A DNA stretch of 64,000 bases, taken from Secundilactobacillus pentosiphilus. Its GTDB lineage: Bacteria; Bacillota; Bacilli; Lactobacillales; Lactobacillaceae. Below are positions 26,191 to 36,200 of this stretch, piece after piece. Positions within the stretch are counted from its first letter, which is position 1. The number at the start of each line of letters is the position of its first letter. Under the pieces are notes generated by a model that saw only the letters and a program-made list of their open reading frames with translations, searched no databases and was not told where the DNA came from. Both the position numbers and the translations under genes were made by a program. Location of the stretch: the NCBI RefSeq assembly GCF_002217985.1, contig NZ_BCMI01000005.1, positions 62,001 through 126,000 on the forward strand, given 5' to 3'.

Positions 26191-26766
26191 ATGCAACACG
26201 CATTTGAAGTTTTAAGCGATAGTGGATTACTTGATACTATTTTGATAGGCATTCTGACAGTCGTAGTCATCCCACTGATCCAGCAGCTGTTTAAATCAGC
26301 TAAGACAACTAATACTGCCAATGCCTACAGCACACTCGACAAGTTAGCTGAGGGGGCGGTTGCTAAGCTGGCTACGCAGTACGATCTGCCAACTGGGGTT
26401 AAACATGATCAAGCATTGCAGACTATCCAAACACAGCTGGCAAAAAAGGGTATCAAGTCTATTGATACCAAGGATATTGACTTCGCAATTGAGAAAGCCT
26501 ATCAGTATTTCACTTCATTAAATACTAAGGCTCAAGCTAAGCAGGCTGTGATCGATGAGGGTGCTGCTAATGCTGATAGTGTTTCAGCAACCAAGGTAGA
26601 CGCTGCAACAATTCAGAATGCTGTTGTTCCCGTTGCAGAAGCCGGTCAAGCAACTGAGCCAACTGGTTATGGCACTAAGCAGGCTGAAATTGAAAATCTG
26701 CAGGCAGCCATTGAAAAGGCACAGGCTAAGTTGACTGAGCTGCAAGGAAGTGAACCTAATGCCTAG
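26191..26766 (+). CDS. Phage holin, LLH family
   Basis: 191 residues. One strong membrane helix near the N-terminus (LLDTILIGILTVVVIPLIQQLF) is followed by a long soluble helical region, the arrangement of LLH-type holins of lactobacillus phages. It would open the membrane so that the endolysin can reach the wall. GGGGTGT precedes the ATG, and the stop overlaps the endolysin start by 8 nt. Confidence 0.85.
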   Translation: MQHAFEVLSDSGLLDTILIGILTVVVIPLIQQLFKSAKTTNTANAYSTLDKLAEGAVAKLATQYDLPTGVKHDQALQTIQTQLAKKGIKSIDTKDIDFAIEKAYQYFTSLNTKAQAKQAVIDEGAANADSVSATKVDAATIQNAVVPVAEAGQATEPTGYGTKQAEIENLQAAIEKAQAKLTELQGSEPNA

Positions 26767-27835
26767 ATATGATATTGTCGATATATCAAACAATAACGGG
26801 TATATTAGCACGACTACCTTTCGTGCTATGCGTTGTAAGGGTGTTAAAGCCATCATCAGCAAGGTCAGTGAAGACACTTACTACTATGACCCTACAGCTA
26901 AAGGCAACTTATCCCGTGCTAAGTCAATGGGGCTAAAGATCCACGGCTATCATTTTGCCCGTTTTACAACTGTTTCTGGTGCTAAATCAGAAGCCTATTA
27001 TGCAGTTAAATGTGCTAGAGCTGCCCGTGTACCTAAGGGTGCTGTGCTGGTTTGTGACTTTGAAAGCTACAACCGTGGCTGGACAGAGAACGGTGCGACA
27101 ACTCGTGCCTTTGCTAAAATCATTAAGGCCGCCGGTTACCGCTATGACCTTTATACGATGGGGGGCTGGACTAACTCAGTGTCCATCAACAACAGTGGGC
27201 GTGCTGGCTGGATTGCCAACTACCCATATCATCCAAGTGGTATGAAACTATACAGCTCATACAACGCTTGGCAATGGACTTCTGGCGCTCACTTTACTGG
27301 CAGTTCATCACGTTTTGATGTGTCGGTCGCGTACTCAGACTTCTACACTAAAGGAGCTACGAGCGCCAAGCCGAAAAACAAGCATGAATACTTTGACTGG
27401 AATCCAGCCTGGATCTATCCACGATTTACGGTGGCAGCTTACCGAACTAAAGCTGAGGTTGGACATGGCAAAGGTATCGTCAAGTATTACAAGCCGTACA
27501 CGAAGCTGCATGTTAAGCAACTGATCAAATCGAAATCAACAAAGTATGCTGTCTTCCAGCTGACCAATGGTCTATTTGTCACAGCCAACCGCGCCTGGAT
27601 CAACAATCTTTATTACACGACCTCGAAAGGTGCTGTTAAACGAGTTAAATCAGTCCACGGAACCAACAAGTACAAGAGTAAAAAATTCGATAAGAAGCAT
27701 CTTGTAGCCAGCTTCCGTGCAGGTACACTTTTTGACGTTGCCAAAGTTGTCAAGGTCGGTAGTGTCACACGGCTACAGTTATCTGACGGAACGTATATCA
27801 GTGGCAACAAGTTGATCAACAATTTTGTAAAGTAG
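26759..27835 (+). CDS. Endolysin: GH25 lysozyme with C-terminal wall-binding repeats
   Basis: 358 residues. Residues ~1-200 are a glycosyl hydrolase 25 muramidase: YDIVDISNNNG at the start supplies one acidic residue, VLVCDFES near 100 holds the Asp/Glu pair, and NAWQW lies near 170. Residues ~220-358 contain two SH3-like/DUF5776-type repeats (KYYKPYTKLHVKQLIKSKSTKYAVFQLTNGLFVTANRAWI and a similar block at the end), which would bind the cell wall. It has no signal peptide, so it depends on the holin. ATG 26759 is preferred over GTG 26750 because AAGGA lies 10 nt before it. A strong terminator follows. Confidence 0.92.
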   Translation: MPRYDIVDISNNNGYISTTTFRAMRCKGVKAIISKVSEDTYYYDPTAKGNLSRAKSMGLKIHGYHFARFTTVSGAKSEAYYAVKCARAARVPKGAVLVCDFESYNRGWTENGATTRAFAKIIKAAGYRYDLYTMGGWTNSVSINNSGRAGWIANYPYHPSGMKLYSSYNAWQWTSGAHFTGSSSRFDVSVAYSDFYTKGATSAKPKNKHEYFDWNPAWIYPRFTVAAYRTKAEVGHGKGIVKYYKPYTKLHVKQLIKSKSTKYAVFQLTNGLFVTANRAWINNLYYTTSKGAVKRVKSVHGTNKYKSKKFDKKHLVASFRAGTLFDVAKVVKVGSVTRLQLSDGTYISGNKLINNFVK

Positions 27836-27860
27836 CACAATAAAAATAAGAAATCTCGAT

Positions 27861-27898
27861 AAAAGCCTCCTGACCTTTGCGGTTGGGAGGCTTTTTTG
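27861..27898 (+). terminator. Terminator of the prophage late operon
   Basis: AAAAGCCTCC ... GGGAGGCTTTTTT forms a GC-rich stem with a T-run 26 nt past the endolysin stop. Confidence 0.9.
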
Positions 27899-27941
27899 CA
27901 TTTATTAAAAACTTAACTCAGTAATTTATAGTAGTTATTGT

Positions 27942-27970
27942 TTGGAGATAAGAAGAGCACCTGATATACT
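27942..27970 (+). promoter_or_regulatory. Candidate promoter of the 28011 gene
   Basis: TTGGAG (27942-27947) and TATACT (27965-27970) are separated by 17 bp, 40 bp before the ATG. The -35 box is partial and the -10 box good. The promoter lies after the late terminator, so the gene can be read on its own, also in the lysogen. Confidence 0.55.
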
Positions 27971-28010
27971 CACAGGGTTCCAGTCACTGACACCAGGAAA
28001 GGATATTTAA

Positions 28011-28340
28011 ATGATCTATTTTATGACCATCACTACCTATTATTGGGATTTAGCCGAGCAGAGTAAAAAGCAGTCACAAATACCTTTGTTTGAGATTAAG
28101 ATTACAGCAGGAAATCGGGAAAATATCAATGACATACAAACTATTCTAGAATTACAGGTAACATCAATACCAAGTTGGGTCTATGAAAGTCTACCCATTG
28201 ATAAAGTTCGGGAAGATCGGATTCCAATCATTGCTGACGAAGTACTGATTATGCGAACAACTATCCTTGATATATGGAATGGGGATCAGGCAAATGAGAT
28301 TGCGGATGCGCTAAAAAACGAATACAAAATGAATGTATGA
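28011..28340 (+). CDS. Hypothetical protein, possible prophage moron
   Basis: 109 residues, soluble, mixed alpha/beta (ITTYYWDLAEQSKKQ, FEIKITAGNRENINDIQTILELQV, WNGDQANEIADALKNEYKMN). AAAGGA lies upstream of the ATG. It has its own promoter and terminator and lies between the lysis genes and the chromosome, where prophages often carry genes that benefit the lysogen. No family is recognised. Confidence 0.65.
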   Translation: MIYFMTITTYYWDLAEQSKKQSQIPLFEIKITAGNRENINDIQTILELQVTSIPSWVYESLPIDKVREDRIPIIADEVLIMRTTILDIWNGDQANEIADALKNEYKMNV

Positions 28341-28344
28341 TATT

Positions 28345-28376
28345 AGCCCCCAAATAACCAATGGGGGCTTCTTTTA
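28345..28376 (+). terminator. Terminator of the 28011 gene
   Basis: AGCCCCC and GGGGGCT form a 7-bp stem with an 11-nt loop followed by TCTTTT. Confidence 0.8.
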
Positions 28377-28452
28377 TTGTGTTATAATTTAAATATGAGA
28401 AAGCACCAAAAGGGGTTCTAATTTTCATTAACAAGAGCCCAAAAATGCCGAT

Positions 28453-28472
28453 GGTGACACCTAGGTGACACC
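28453..28472. repeat. Direct repeat GGTGACACC x2
   Basis: Two copies of GGTGACACC separated by TA. Each copy is itself a near-palindrome around the central A. It could be a protein-binding site, for example for an integrase arm or a repressor; this is inference. Confidence 0.6.
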
Positions 28473-28573
28473 CAATATTGAAACACCGCATTATTAAAGG
28501 GTTTTAAGTCCAATCCCTTTATTAGTGTCGAATGATTCGGAAATGATTTAAAGTAATTAAATCAAATTAAATT

Positions 28574-28616
28574 AAAGTGGTGAAGCTCTTTTATGGGTTT
28601 CACCACTTTGTTTGTT
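28574..28616 (+). terminator. Terminator-like hairpin in the junction region
   Basis: AAAGTGGTGAA (28574-28584) pairs over 11 bp with TTCACCACTTT (28599-28609), followed by GTTTGTTG. A shorter hairpin with the same outer sequence (TTAAAGTGG ... CACTTTGTTT) lies at 28898-28934 just before recG. Confidence 0.6.
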
Positions 28617-28845
28617 GAAATCTTTAATTAACGCTTTTATTCGGTCAACAGTTGAAACCCGGCTTCAGCAGAATCGCTCAAAAGGACTATCAGCTTTGCA
28701 AATCAGCTGCGATTTTATTGTCCGCTTCAGTTTGAGGGAATTCGTCTTTTTAAAAATGATGGTCAAGGCTCTTTCACAAAAGTGTACGACGTTGCGCTTG
28801 AGTAAAATTTGAGAACGATTTATGTTAAAATATTCAAGATAGCTT

Positions 28846-28877
28846 TTTATTCACTAAGTAATTTATTCACTAAGTAA
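28846..28877. repeat. 16-bp tandem repeat
   Basis: Two perfect copies of TTTATTCACTAAGTAA lie end to end upstream of recG, with a partial third (AAGTAATTAG) after them. It could arise by slippage. Confidence 0.8.
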
Positions 28878-28963
28878 TTAGAAGTAATTAGCATTTAGTT
28901 AAAGTGGCGTCTCATTTGAACCGGCACTTTGTTTATCGATTGTATCGGTTAGGAGGGAGTTAA

Positions 28964-30997
28964 GTGGCGTTATCAGATTCCGTGACAGTATTACCCGGTG
29001 TTGGCCCCAAGAGAAGGGCAGCACTGGCTGATCTTGGAATTACGACGATTGAATCGTTACTGACCTACTATCCCTTTCGTTATGAAGATCTACGGGTAAA
29101 GGCACTTAATGAAATTGGTGATCAAGAGCAGGTTACTTTGAAGGGAATCGTTGCGGCCCCGCCAACCTTAAGCCGCTTCGGCCGTAAAAAAAGCCGACTT
29201 AATTTTCGGCTGCTGATCGGTCAAGATATTGTTCCAGTCACGTTTTTCAACCAGCCCTGGTTAAAAAACAGTATTGAGGTCGAATCACCGATCATGGTGT
29301 ATGGCCGCTTCGATGCAAACCGTAAGCAGTTAAACGGGTTAAAGATCCTGAGCAGCGGTAAAAATGATCCGATGGCTTCGGTCTACCCGTCAAATAAAGG
29401 GATTCGTCAAAAGACGATTCAGGAGTTAGTGGTGGCCGCTTGGGATAAGTACCATCCCGAAATTGTGGATTTGATCCCCAATAACATTAAAACGCATTAC
29501 CGCTTACTCGACCGCGCCCAAATGATACATGACATGCATTTTCCAAAAGATTTGAAAGCCGCCAAGGCCGCTCGTCGATCAGCCAAGTTTGAAGAATTCT
29601 TCCGGTTTCAAATGCAGCTGCAAATGCTTAAACGGCAGGACCAGACGCAAGCCGGGATTGCCATGGCGTACGATAAGAAACGGCTGCAGCACTTTGTTCA
29701 GACGCTGCCTTATGAATTAACTGATGCCCAAAAGCGGGTGGTTAATGAAATCTGCGCCGATATGAAGCGGCCAATCCACATGAACCGGCTGCTGCAAGGC
29801 GATGTTGGCAGTGGTAAAACGGTGGTGGCTGCGATTTGTATGTACGCTGCCATTACGGGAGGCTATCAAGCGGCTCTGATGGCACCGACAGAAATCCTGG
29901 CAGAACAGCATGCCAACAACTTACAGGCGCTTTTTGAAGGGCTACCGGTGAATATCGTGTTGCTGACCGGTTCCACAAAACCAGCTGTTCGAAAAGAAAT
30001 TCTGCCACGCCTGGCTTCTGGCGAGATCAACCTGATCATTGGTACGCACGCTCTGATTCAAGACGGGGTGGATTACCACCACCTGGGTCTGGTTGTTATA
30101 GATGAGCAGCACCGTTTTGGTGTGGCTCAACGGCAAGCTCTGCGGCAGAAGGGGGACAATCCCGATGTGTTAGCAATGACTGCTACGCCGATTCCGAGGA
30201 CGTTAGCCATTACCAGCTATGGCGAAATGGATATTTCCGTGATTGATGAACTGCCAGCTGGCCGCAAGCCGGTCACTACCCGGTGGATCAAAAATGCGCA
30301 GATTGATTCGGCGATCCAGTTTGTTTTACGGGAGCTGGCAGCGGGCCATCAAGCATACGTGGTCACGCCATTGATCGAAGAGTCTGAAGCGGTGGATATG
30401 AAAAACGCGCAAGCAATTTACGAACGGTTTTCAGCCTACTTCTCACCGCATCATTACCAAGTCGGCCTACTGCACGGACGAATGAAGAACGATGAGAAAG
30501 ACGAAGTGATGCAGGCATTTAAGAAAAACGCCTACCAGGTTTTGGTAGCCACTACCGTCATTGAGGTCGGAGTGGACGTCAAGAACGCCACCGTGATGCT
30601 GATTTATGATGCCGACCATTTTGGCCTGGCTCAGCTCCATCAGCTAAGGGGCCGAGTTGGCCGGTCTGATCAGCAGTCGTACTGTATCTTGGTCGCCGAT
30701 CCCAAAAATAAAAATGGGGTTGACCGGATGCGCGTAATGACGGAAACTAATGATGGTTTTGTGGTTTCACAAAAAGATTTAGAGCTGCGCGGCTCCGGTG
30801 ATGTGCTGGGGAAGAAGCAGTCGGGACTGCCTGACTTCAAAGTCGGTGATCCCGTGGCTGACCTGACCATGCTGAGTGTTGCGCAGGATGAAGCTAAAAA
30901 GCTGACCAGTACGCCTGAATGGCAAAAGCAGCCTGAAAACGCGGCCCTGGTCAAGTATTTGAAACAAGCCGAAGAACACGCTTATATGTTTGATTAA
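28964..30997 (+). CDS. recG: ATP-dependent DNA helicase RecG
   Basis: 677 residues, full length. RecG rescues stalled forks by branch migration. The N-terminal wedge/OB domain opens with VLPGVGPKRRAAL. Walker A is GDVGSGKT (residues ~279-286), Walker B is DEQHRFG (from ~380), and motif VI lies in QLRGRVGRS (~560). GTG 28964 has AGGAGG 7 nt upstream. The first host gene after the prophage, it starts the conserved recG-plsX-acpP-rnc-smc-ftsY run. Confidence 0.97.
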   Translation: MALSDSVTVLPGVGPKRRAALADLGITTIESLLTYYPFRYEDLRVKALNEIGDQEQVTLKGIVAAPPTLSRFGRKKSRLNFRLLIGQDIVPVTFFNQPWLKNSIEVESPIMVYGRFDANRKQLNGLKILSSGKNDPMASVYPSNKGIRQKTIQELVVAAWDKYHPEIVDLIPNNIKTHYRLLDRAQMIHDMHFPKDLKAAKAARRSAKFEEFFRFQMQLQMLKRQDQTQAGIAMAYDKKRLQHFVQTLPYELTDAQKRVVNEICADMKRPIHMNRLLQGDVGSGKTVVAAICMYAAITGGYQAALMAPTEILAEQHANNLQALFEGLPVNIVLLTGSTKPAVRKEILPRLASGEINLIIGTHALIQDGVDYHHLGLVVIDEQHRFGVAQRQALRQKGDNPDVLAMTATPIPRTLAITSYGEMDISVIDELPAGRKPVTTRWIKNAQIDSAIQFVLRELAAGHQAYVVTPLIEESEAVDMKNAQAIYERFSAYFSPHHYQVGLLHGRMKNDEKDEVMQAFKKNAYQVLVATTVIEVGVDVKNATVMLIYDADHFGLAQLHQLRGRVGRSDQQSYCILVADPKNKNGVDRMRVMTETNDGFVVSQKDLELRGSGDVLGKKQSGLPDFKVGDPVADLTMLSVAQDEAKKLTSTPEWQKQPENAALVKYLKQAEEHAYMFD

Positions 30998-31012
30998 GAG
31001 AGGATGACACAA

Positions 31013-32050
31013 TTGAGAATCGCTGTTGATGCAATGGGTGGCGACTACGCCCCTAAAGAAGTTGTTGCGGGAGTTGAACTGGCTCGTGACCGCTATCCGG
31101 AAATTGAATTTGACTTGTACGGCCAAACGGATAAGGTTAAGCCGCTGCTAACCAACGCGGACCGTATTACCCTAGTCCAAGCCGATGAAGTCATTACGAT
31201 GGAGGACGAACCAGTTCGCGCTATTCGGCGAAAGAAGCAGTCCAGTATTGTACTGGCTGCCCAAGCAGTCCGTGACGGCCAAGATGATGCCTTCTTCTCC
31301 GCCGGTAATTCCGGTGCTTTACTAGCAGCCGGCTTATTGATCATTGGTCGGATCAAGGGAATTGATCGCCCTGGGTTAACCACCACACTGCCAGTTTTAA
31401 ATAATCCGGATCAGCATCAGTTCCTGATGCTGGACGTCGGTGCCAATGCAGACTCCAAACCGTTTAACTTGTACCAGTATGGTATTTTGGGCAAGTACTA
31501 CGCACAAACCGTCATGGGTGTTAAGAATCCCCGTATCGGCTTGTTAAACAACGGTACCGAAGCTGACAAGGGTGATATGGTTCACAAGGCGGTTCACGAA
31601 TATCTGGCCAACGCCAAAGATCTGAACTTCATTGGTAACGTGGAATCCCGTGAATTGTTAAACGGGGTCGCCGATGTCGTCGTTACTGACGGTTTCACTG
31701 GTAACGCGGTGCTTAAGAACACAGAGGGTACCGCCCTTTCCATGCTGAAGTTAATCAAGAACGGTATCATGAATGGCGGCGTTTCGAGCAAACTCGGTGC
31801 GCTGATGCTCAAGTCGACTTTTAAAGAAATTCAGACGCAAATGGACTATTCGAAGTACGGCGGCGCGGTTTTGCTGGGTGTAAAAGCACCAGTCATTAAG
31901 ACCCATGGTTCCGCTAAGGCTGAGACCATCGCTAATACCATTGGTCAGATCAAGACCATGCTTGCAAACCATTCCGTTGATAACGTTGTGAGTTACTTCG
32001 ATGAACATAGCGAAGAAATGGCGGCAGCTAAAGCCGAAATGCAGAAGTAA
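31013..32050 (+). CDS. plsX: Phosphate acyltransferase PlsX
   Basis: 345 residues. PlsX converts acyl-ACP to acyl-phosphate, the acyl donor for the first step of phospholipid synthesis in Gram-positive bacteria. Family signatures are RIAVDAMGGDYAP at the N-terminus, SAGNSGA, LLNNGTEADKGD and VVTDGFTGNAVLK. The start is TTG 31013 (MRIAVDAMGG), because the AGAGG ribosome site lies right against the in-frame ATG at 31004, which would leave no spacing. It is 15 nt after recG and precedes acpP, its acyl carrier partner. Confidence 0.96.
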   Translation: MRIAVDAMGGDYAPKEVVAGVELARDRYPEIEFDLYGQTDKVKPLLTNADRITLVQADEVITMEDEPVRAIRRKKQSSIVLAAQAVRDGQDDAFFSAGNSGALLAAGLLIIGRIKGIDRPGLTTTLPVLNNPDQHQFLMLDVGANADSKPFNLYQYGILGKYYAQTVMGVKNPRIGLLNNGTEADKGDMVHKAVHEYLANAKDLNFIGNVESRELLNGVADVVVTDGFTGNAVLKNTEGTALSMLKLIKNGIMNGGVSSKLGALMLKSTFKEIQTQMDYSKYGGAVLLGVKAPVIKTHGSAKAETIANTIGQIKTMLANHSVDNVVSYFDEHSEEMAAAKAEMQK

Positions 32051-32121
32051 CAGGTTAGTTCTACCGTTTCTAAACGGATTGTGCTAAACTGATTGTTGAA
32101 CTAAATAGGGTGAGGTAGATT

Positions 32122-32367
32122 ATGTCAAAAGACGAAATTTTTAATAAAATTGCTGACATCATTGCGGATCGGTTCGAAGTCAAGCGTGATACGATTACCA
32201 TGGACTTGAACTTTAAATTCGACCTGGATGCAGATTCCATTGATTTTGTGGAATTTATTTTGGAACTTGAAGATACCTTTGGTGCCGAAATTTCGGACGA
32301 TGTTGCCGAAAAGCTGAACACCGTGGGTGAAGCTGTTGATTACATTGCTGCTAACGGTGACAAATAA
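32122..32367 (+). CDS. acpP: Acyl carrier protein
   Basis: 81 residues, acidic. Ser39 in DADSIDFVEF is the attachment site for 4'-phosphopantetheine. It carries growing acyl chains for fatty-acid synthesis and supplies PlsX. The 71-nt gap from plsX may hold a promoter, but none is clear. A ribosome site (GTGAGGT) precedes the ATG. Confidence 0.95.
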   Translation: MSKDEIFNKIADIIADRFEVKRDTITMDLNFKFDLDADSIDFVEFILELEDTFGAEISDDVAEKLNTVGEAVDYIAANGDK

Positions 32368-32475
32368 TAACAGTGTCAATTAATAAACGGAAAGGTTGCG
32401 GTAAAACGATTTGTTTTGTCACAGCCTTTTTCCTTGCAACTTGATAGCTTTATAATTGAACAAAAAGGAGCGTTA

Positions 32476-33183
32476 TTGATCTTGATAAAGGGATTAGACG
32501 ATTTACTGAAAAAGAATTTTAACATCGTAATAAAGGATAAAAGTTTACTTGACGAAGCGTTCACGCAGGCTTCTTACGTTAATGAACACCCAAATGAAAA
32601 CTTGAAGTTTTACGAACGGATCGAGTTTTTAGGTGACGCGGTCATGCAGCTGGTGGTTTCGGATTATATCTACAAACGCTATACCAAAATGCCACAAGGA
32701 CGCTTGACCCGACTGCGTGCGGCCATGGTAAACGAGGAAAGTTTTGCCAGCTTTGCCCGGGAATGCCACTTTGACCAGTACATTCGTCTCGGCAAGGGTG
32801 AAGAGAAGGCGCACGCTCGGGAACGGGATTCATTACTTTGCGATATTTTTGAATCCTTTATTGGCGCTTTATACCTTGATCAAGGAGTGGAACCAGTAAG
32901 AAAATTTGCTACTCAGGTTATTTTTCCAAAACTTGATGAGGGTCGTTTTGACGAGTTTTTCGATCATAAAACGGAATTACAGGAAGTCGCACAGAAGAAC
33001 GGTCCAGTGGCCATTGATTACGAATTACTGGACGAAAATGGGCCGGACAATGACCGGGCTTTCAAAGTCGCCGTTAAGATCGACGGCAAAGAACTTGGCG
33101 TGGGCGTTGGCCATTCCAAGAAAAACGCGGAACAAGGGGCTGCAAGGCAGGCTTTACTTAAGCTGGAACCGGACCAGGCCTAA
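32476..33183 (+). CDS. rnc: Ribonuclease III
   Basis: 235 residues. It processes rRNA precursors and other double-stranded RNA. The catalytic signature is ERIEFLGDAVMQLVVSDYIY near residue 45, a second acidic cluster lies in DIFESFIGALYLD, and a double-stranded RNA-binding domain ends the protein (GVGHSKKNAEQGAARQALLKL). The start is ambiguous between TTG 32476 and TTG 32482; both follow AAGGAG (32465-32470), at spacings of 5 and 11 nt. No ATG is available. smc follows 24 nt later. Confidence 0.94.
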   Translation: MILIKGLDDLLKKNFNIVIKDKSLLDEAFTQASYVNEHPNENLKFYERIEFLGDAVMQLVVSDYIYKRYTKMPQGRLTRLRAAMVNEESFASFARECHFDQYIRLGKGEEKAHARERDSLLCDIFESFIGALYLDQGVEPVRKFATQVIFPKLDEGRFDEFFDHKTELQEVAQKNGPVAIDYELLDENGPDNDRAFKVAVKIDGKELGVGVGHSKKNAEQGAARQALLKLEPDQA

Positions 33184-33207
33184 TTTGGAAGTAAGTGGGG
33201 AGCAATC

Positions 33208-36200
33208 ATGAAACTAAAATCGCTAGAAATTAGTGGTTTCAAGTCGTTTGCGGACGATACCAAAATCGAATTTGAAGACGGCGTCACCGGCATCGTTGGC
33301 CCCAACGGAAGTGGCAAAAGCAATATTAGTGAAGCTATTCGGTGGGTCCTTGGAGAACAGTCTGCCAAGAATCTGCGGGGCAGCCGGATGCCAGACGTTA
33401 TTTTTAACGGTTCTTCAAAGCGTAAGCCGTTGAACCGCGCTCGAGTAACGATGATTTTGGACAATACTGATCACTATTTGAAGTCCGACTACACGGAAAT
33501 TAACGTGACCCGAAAACTATTTCGAAATGGTGAAAGCAGCTATCAGCTTAATGGCCAAGATTGCCGTTTGAAGGATATTTTGAATTTATTTATGGATTCG
33601 GGGATCGGTGACAACGCGTTTTCGATGATTTCTCAAGGGCGGGTTGAATCAATTTTTAACAGCAAGCCGGAAGAACGTCGGTTTATCGTTGAAGAACTCA
33701 TTGGTGTTTCAAAGTATCGTCTCGGCAAAGAAAAAGCCAAACGCGAGTTGGATCAAACCGCTGGGTACCTTGACCGAGTTAATGACTTGATGACAGAGCT
33801 CAGTAGTCAGATTGAACCTCTGGCTCAGCAAAGCAGTTTAGCCAAGGAATACGTCACGCAAAAAAAGCAGTTCGATACATTAGACCAAACCAGACTGGTG
33901 TTAGAAATTGAAACGTTACAAAGTCAGTTAAAAGATCAGCAGGGGCAACTGAAAGAAAAGCAAGCGCGTGTTGCTGATACGAAAAAGCAGTTGGCGAATC
34001 ATTCAACCGAATTGGCGGCCGCCCGAAAAAAGACGGCGGCACTCTCCAACCAAAAGGATGATACTAACCAACACCTGCTAGACGTGACGTCTCGTAAGCA
34101 GCAGGTAGCCGGTGCACAAGCGGTCGATTCTGAACGTCAAAAGCACCAAAAACAAACGTTAAGTGAGCTAACCACTCGTGTTAACGAAGCCCAAACTAAC
34201 CTCAATCAGGCTCAAAAAACGCTGACAGGCACGCAAGATCAGTTAAAAAAACTCAAAACCGCTTTGAAACGGGATCGCAGTACTGCAAGCCAGCTCAAAA
34301 AACAGCTTGATGACCTGGATGAAGCTAAATTAGCTGGTGAACAAGACCGTTTGCAGGGCGATTACATTGATCAGCTGCAGGCCATGACGACTTTGCATAA
34401 TCAAAAACAGTATTTAGAAAAAAATCAGCAACGGGCAACTTCCGAAAATCAGCAAGCGGATCAGCGGTTGCATGATTTACAATCGGAGCTTGCCGAACAG
34501 ACTGCTAGGTTAAAAACGGCTACGCAAAAGCTACAGACGCAGCAGCAGCAGTACGATAAGTTACGGCAAGCTTGCCAACAATTAACTACCGAACACCAGC
34601 AGCGGCAAAAGCAAATTGATCAGTTGAATAACCAGTGGCTTTCGGCGCTTGAAGTCAGTCAGCAGGCGAAGGCCCGTCTGAAGAGCCTGCAAGAATTAGC
34701 CCAAAATTACACCGGGTTTTACCAAGGAACCAAAGCCGTCCTGAAAGCTAAAAATCAGCTGACCGGGATTATTGGTCCCGTTGCAGAACTGTTAGACGTG
34801 CCAGAAGAGTATACCAAAGCTGTTGAAGCAGCTATTGGTGCCCAGCAGCAGCACGTAGTTGTTACCGATGAAGCGGCTGGGAAGGCCGCCATCCGTTATC
34901 TCACCCAGAATCAGTTGGGACGCAGTACCTTTTTACCGTTGAATAAAATTAGACTGAATCAGGTTGATCACGATACGCTATCAAAATGCCAGCAGGCACC
35001 CGGCTTCTTGGGGGTTGCCGCTGACTTAGTGCGGGTTACTGATCGACGGTTAAGACCGGTGGCTGCTCACCTGTTAGGTCATTTAATTTTTGCGGATGAT
35101 CTTAACCATGCCGTCGCATTAGCCAACTTGATCCATCACCGATACCGGATTATTACGCTAGCCGGCGAAGTCATTTCTACCAGCGGTGCAATGTCTGGCG
35201 GTAAAGATAAGCACGAGCGTCACGGTATTTTGAGTCAAAAACAAGAATTAACCAAGTTGCAAGCCAGTGTGAAGCAGATGACCAGTCAGCTTAATGCTAA
35301 GCAGGCCGAGTTAAAGAAACTGAAAGAAACACAGAAAAATGATCATCAAACCGATTATCAAGGCCGGCTTAATACGCTGAATGCGACCCGTCAGCAGACT
35401 GAAAATCAGGTTAAGCTGCTGACTGATCACGTGAATTCCGTCAAAAAACAGATTGCGGTGCACCAAGCGCAATGGGGCCTCAACCAGCAGGATGAGGATT
35501 TTGCGACACAGTTGAGCCGTAATCAGCAGGAGACCGAAGACGCGGAGAAAAAGTTGACGGCGTTGAAGGCCCAAATGGCTGCACTGAAACAGCAACAGGC
35601 CCAACGCAGCGAATCGGTGGCGAAAATTAGTGCCCAGTACCAAGATCAGCGGGCAGTGGTGACCACTGAGTCGGTTCAGGTCAAACAGTTGGAGAAAGAA
35701 GCGGGACAACAGGCTAAGCGTGCTGCCACCCTCGAAAATAACATTAAGGACCTGCAGGCGCGTATCGATGCGTTAAACGCGGAGCAGTCCGAAACGGGAG
35801 AATCTACCCAGGATCACGAATTAACGCTGAAACAGCTTAGGGAAAAAGAACAGCAGCTGCAGGATGCTTTGAAACAGCTAAATTTGGATCTGGCCTCTGC
35901 TAATGATCAGCAAGCCGACTTAGAACGATCGAATCAACTGGCGACAGAAACGTTAAATAACGAACAGCTGACCGTTCAAAAATTGGACGTTGCCTGCTCA
36001 AAACTGAGTTCACAGCTGGATCAGCGTCAAAACACCTTGTCGGAGACGTACCACGTCAGCTTAGGGTTTGCCAAACAAAACCAAGTTGATTTACCGATTG
36101 ATCAAGTCAGAGAAAAGCTGAAACTGCTCAAACGCGGACTAGACGATTTAGGCGAGGTCAACGTTTCAAGTATTGACGAATACGACCGAGTCAAATCACG

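Larger units (their letters stand above)
28377..28963. other. Non-coding prophage-host junction region
   Basis: About 590 bp without a supportable gene, AT-rich. It holds a direct repeat GGTGACACC (28453-28461, 28464-28472), two hairpins of related sequence (28574-28609 and 28901-28930) and a 16-bp tandem repeat (28846-28877). The prophage right attachment site is probably here, because phage genes end at 28376 and recG starts at 28964. It cannot be defined without the other prophage end. Confidence 0.5.

Noticed and set aside
28394..28423. Mini-frame MRKHQKGF after a TATAAT-like box
   Set aside because: No ribosome site and no -35 box; too short to support.
28453..28472. GGTGACACC repeat as the attachment core
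   Set aside because: Core sequences are found by comparing both prophage ends; only one end is here, so the repeat is listed without that claim.
28612..28812. 66-codon frame in the junction region
   Set aside because: Starts inside the tail of a hairpin, has no ribosome site and no protein-like pattern.
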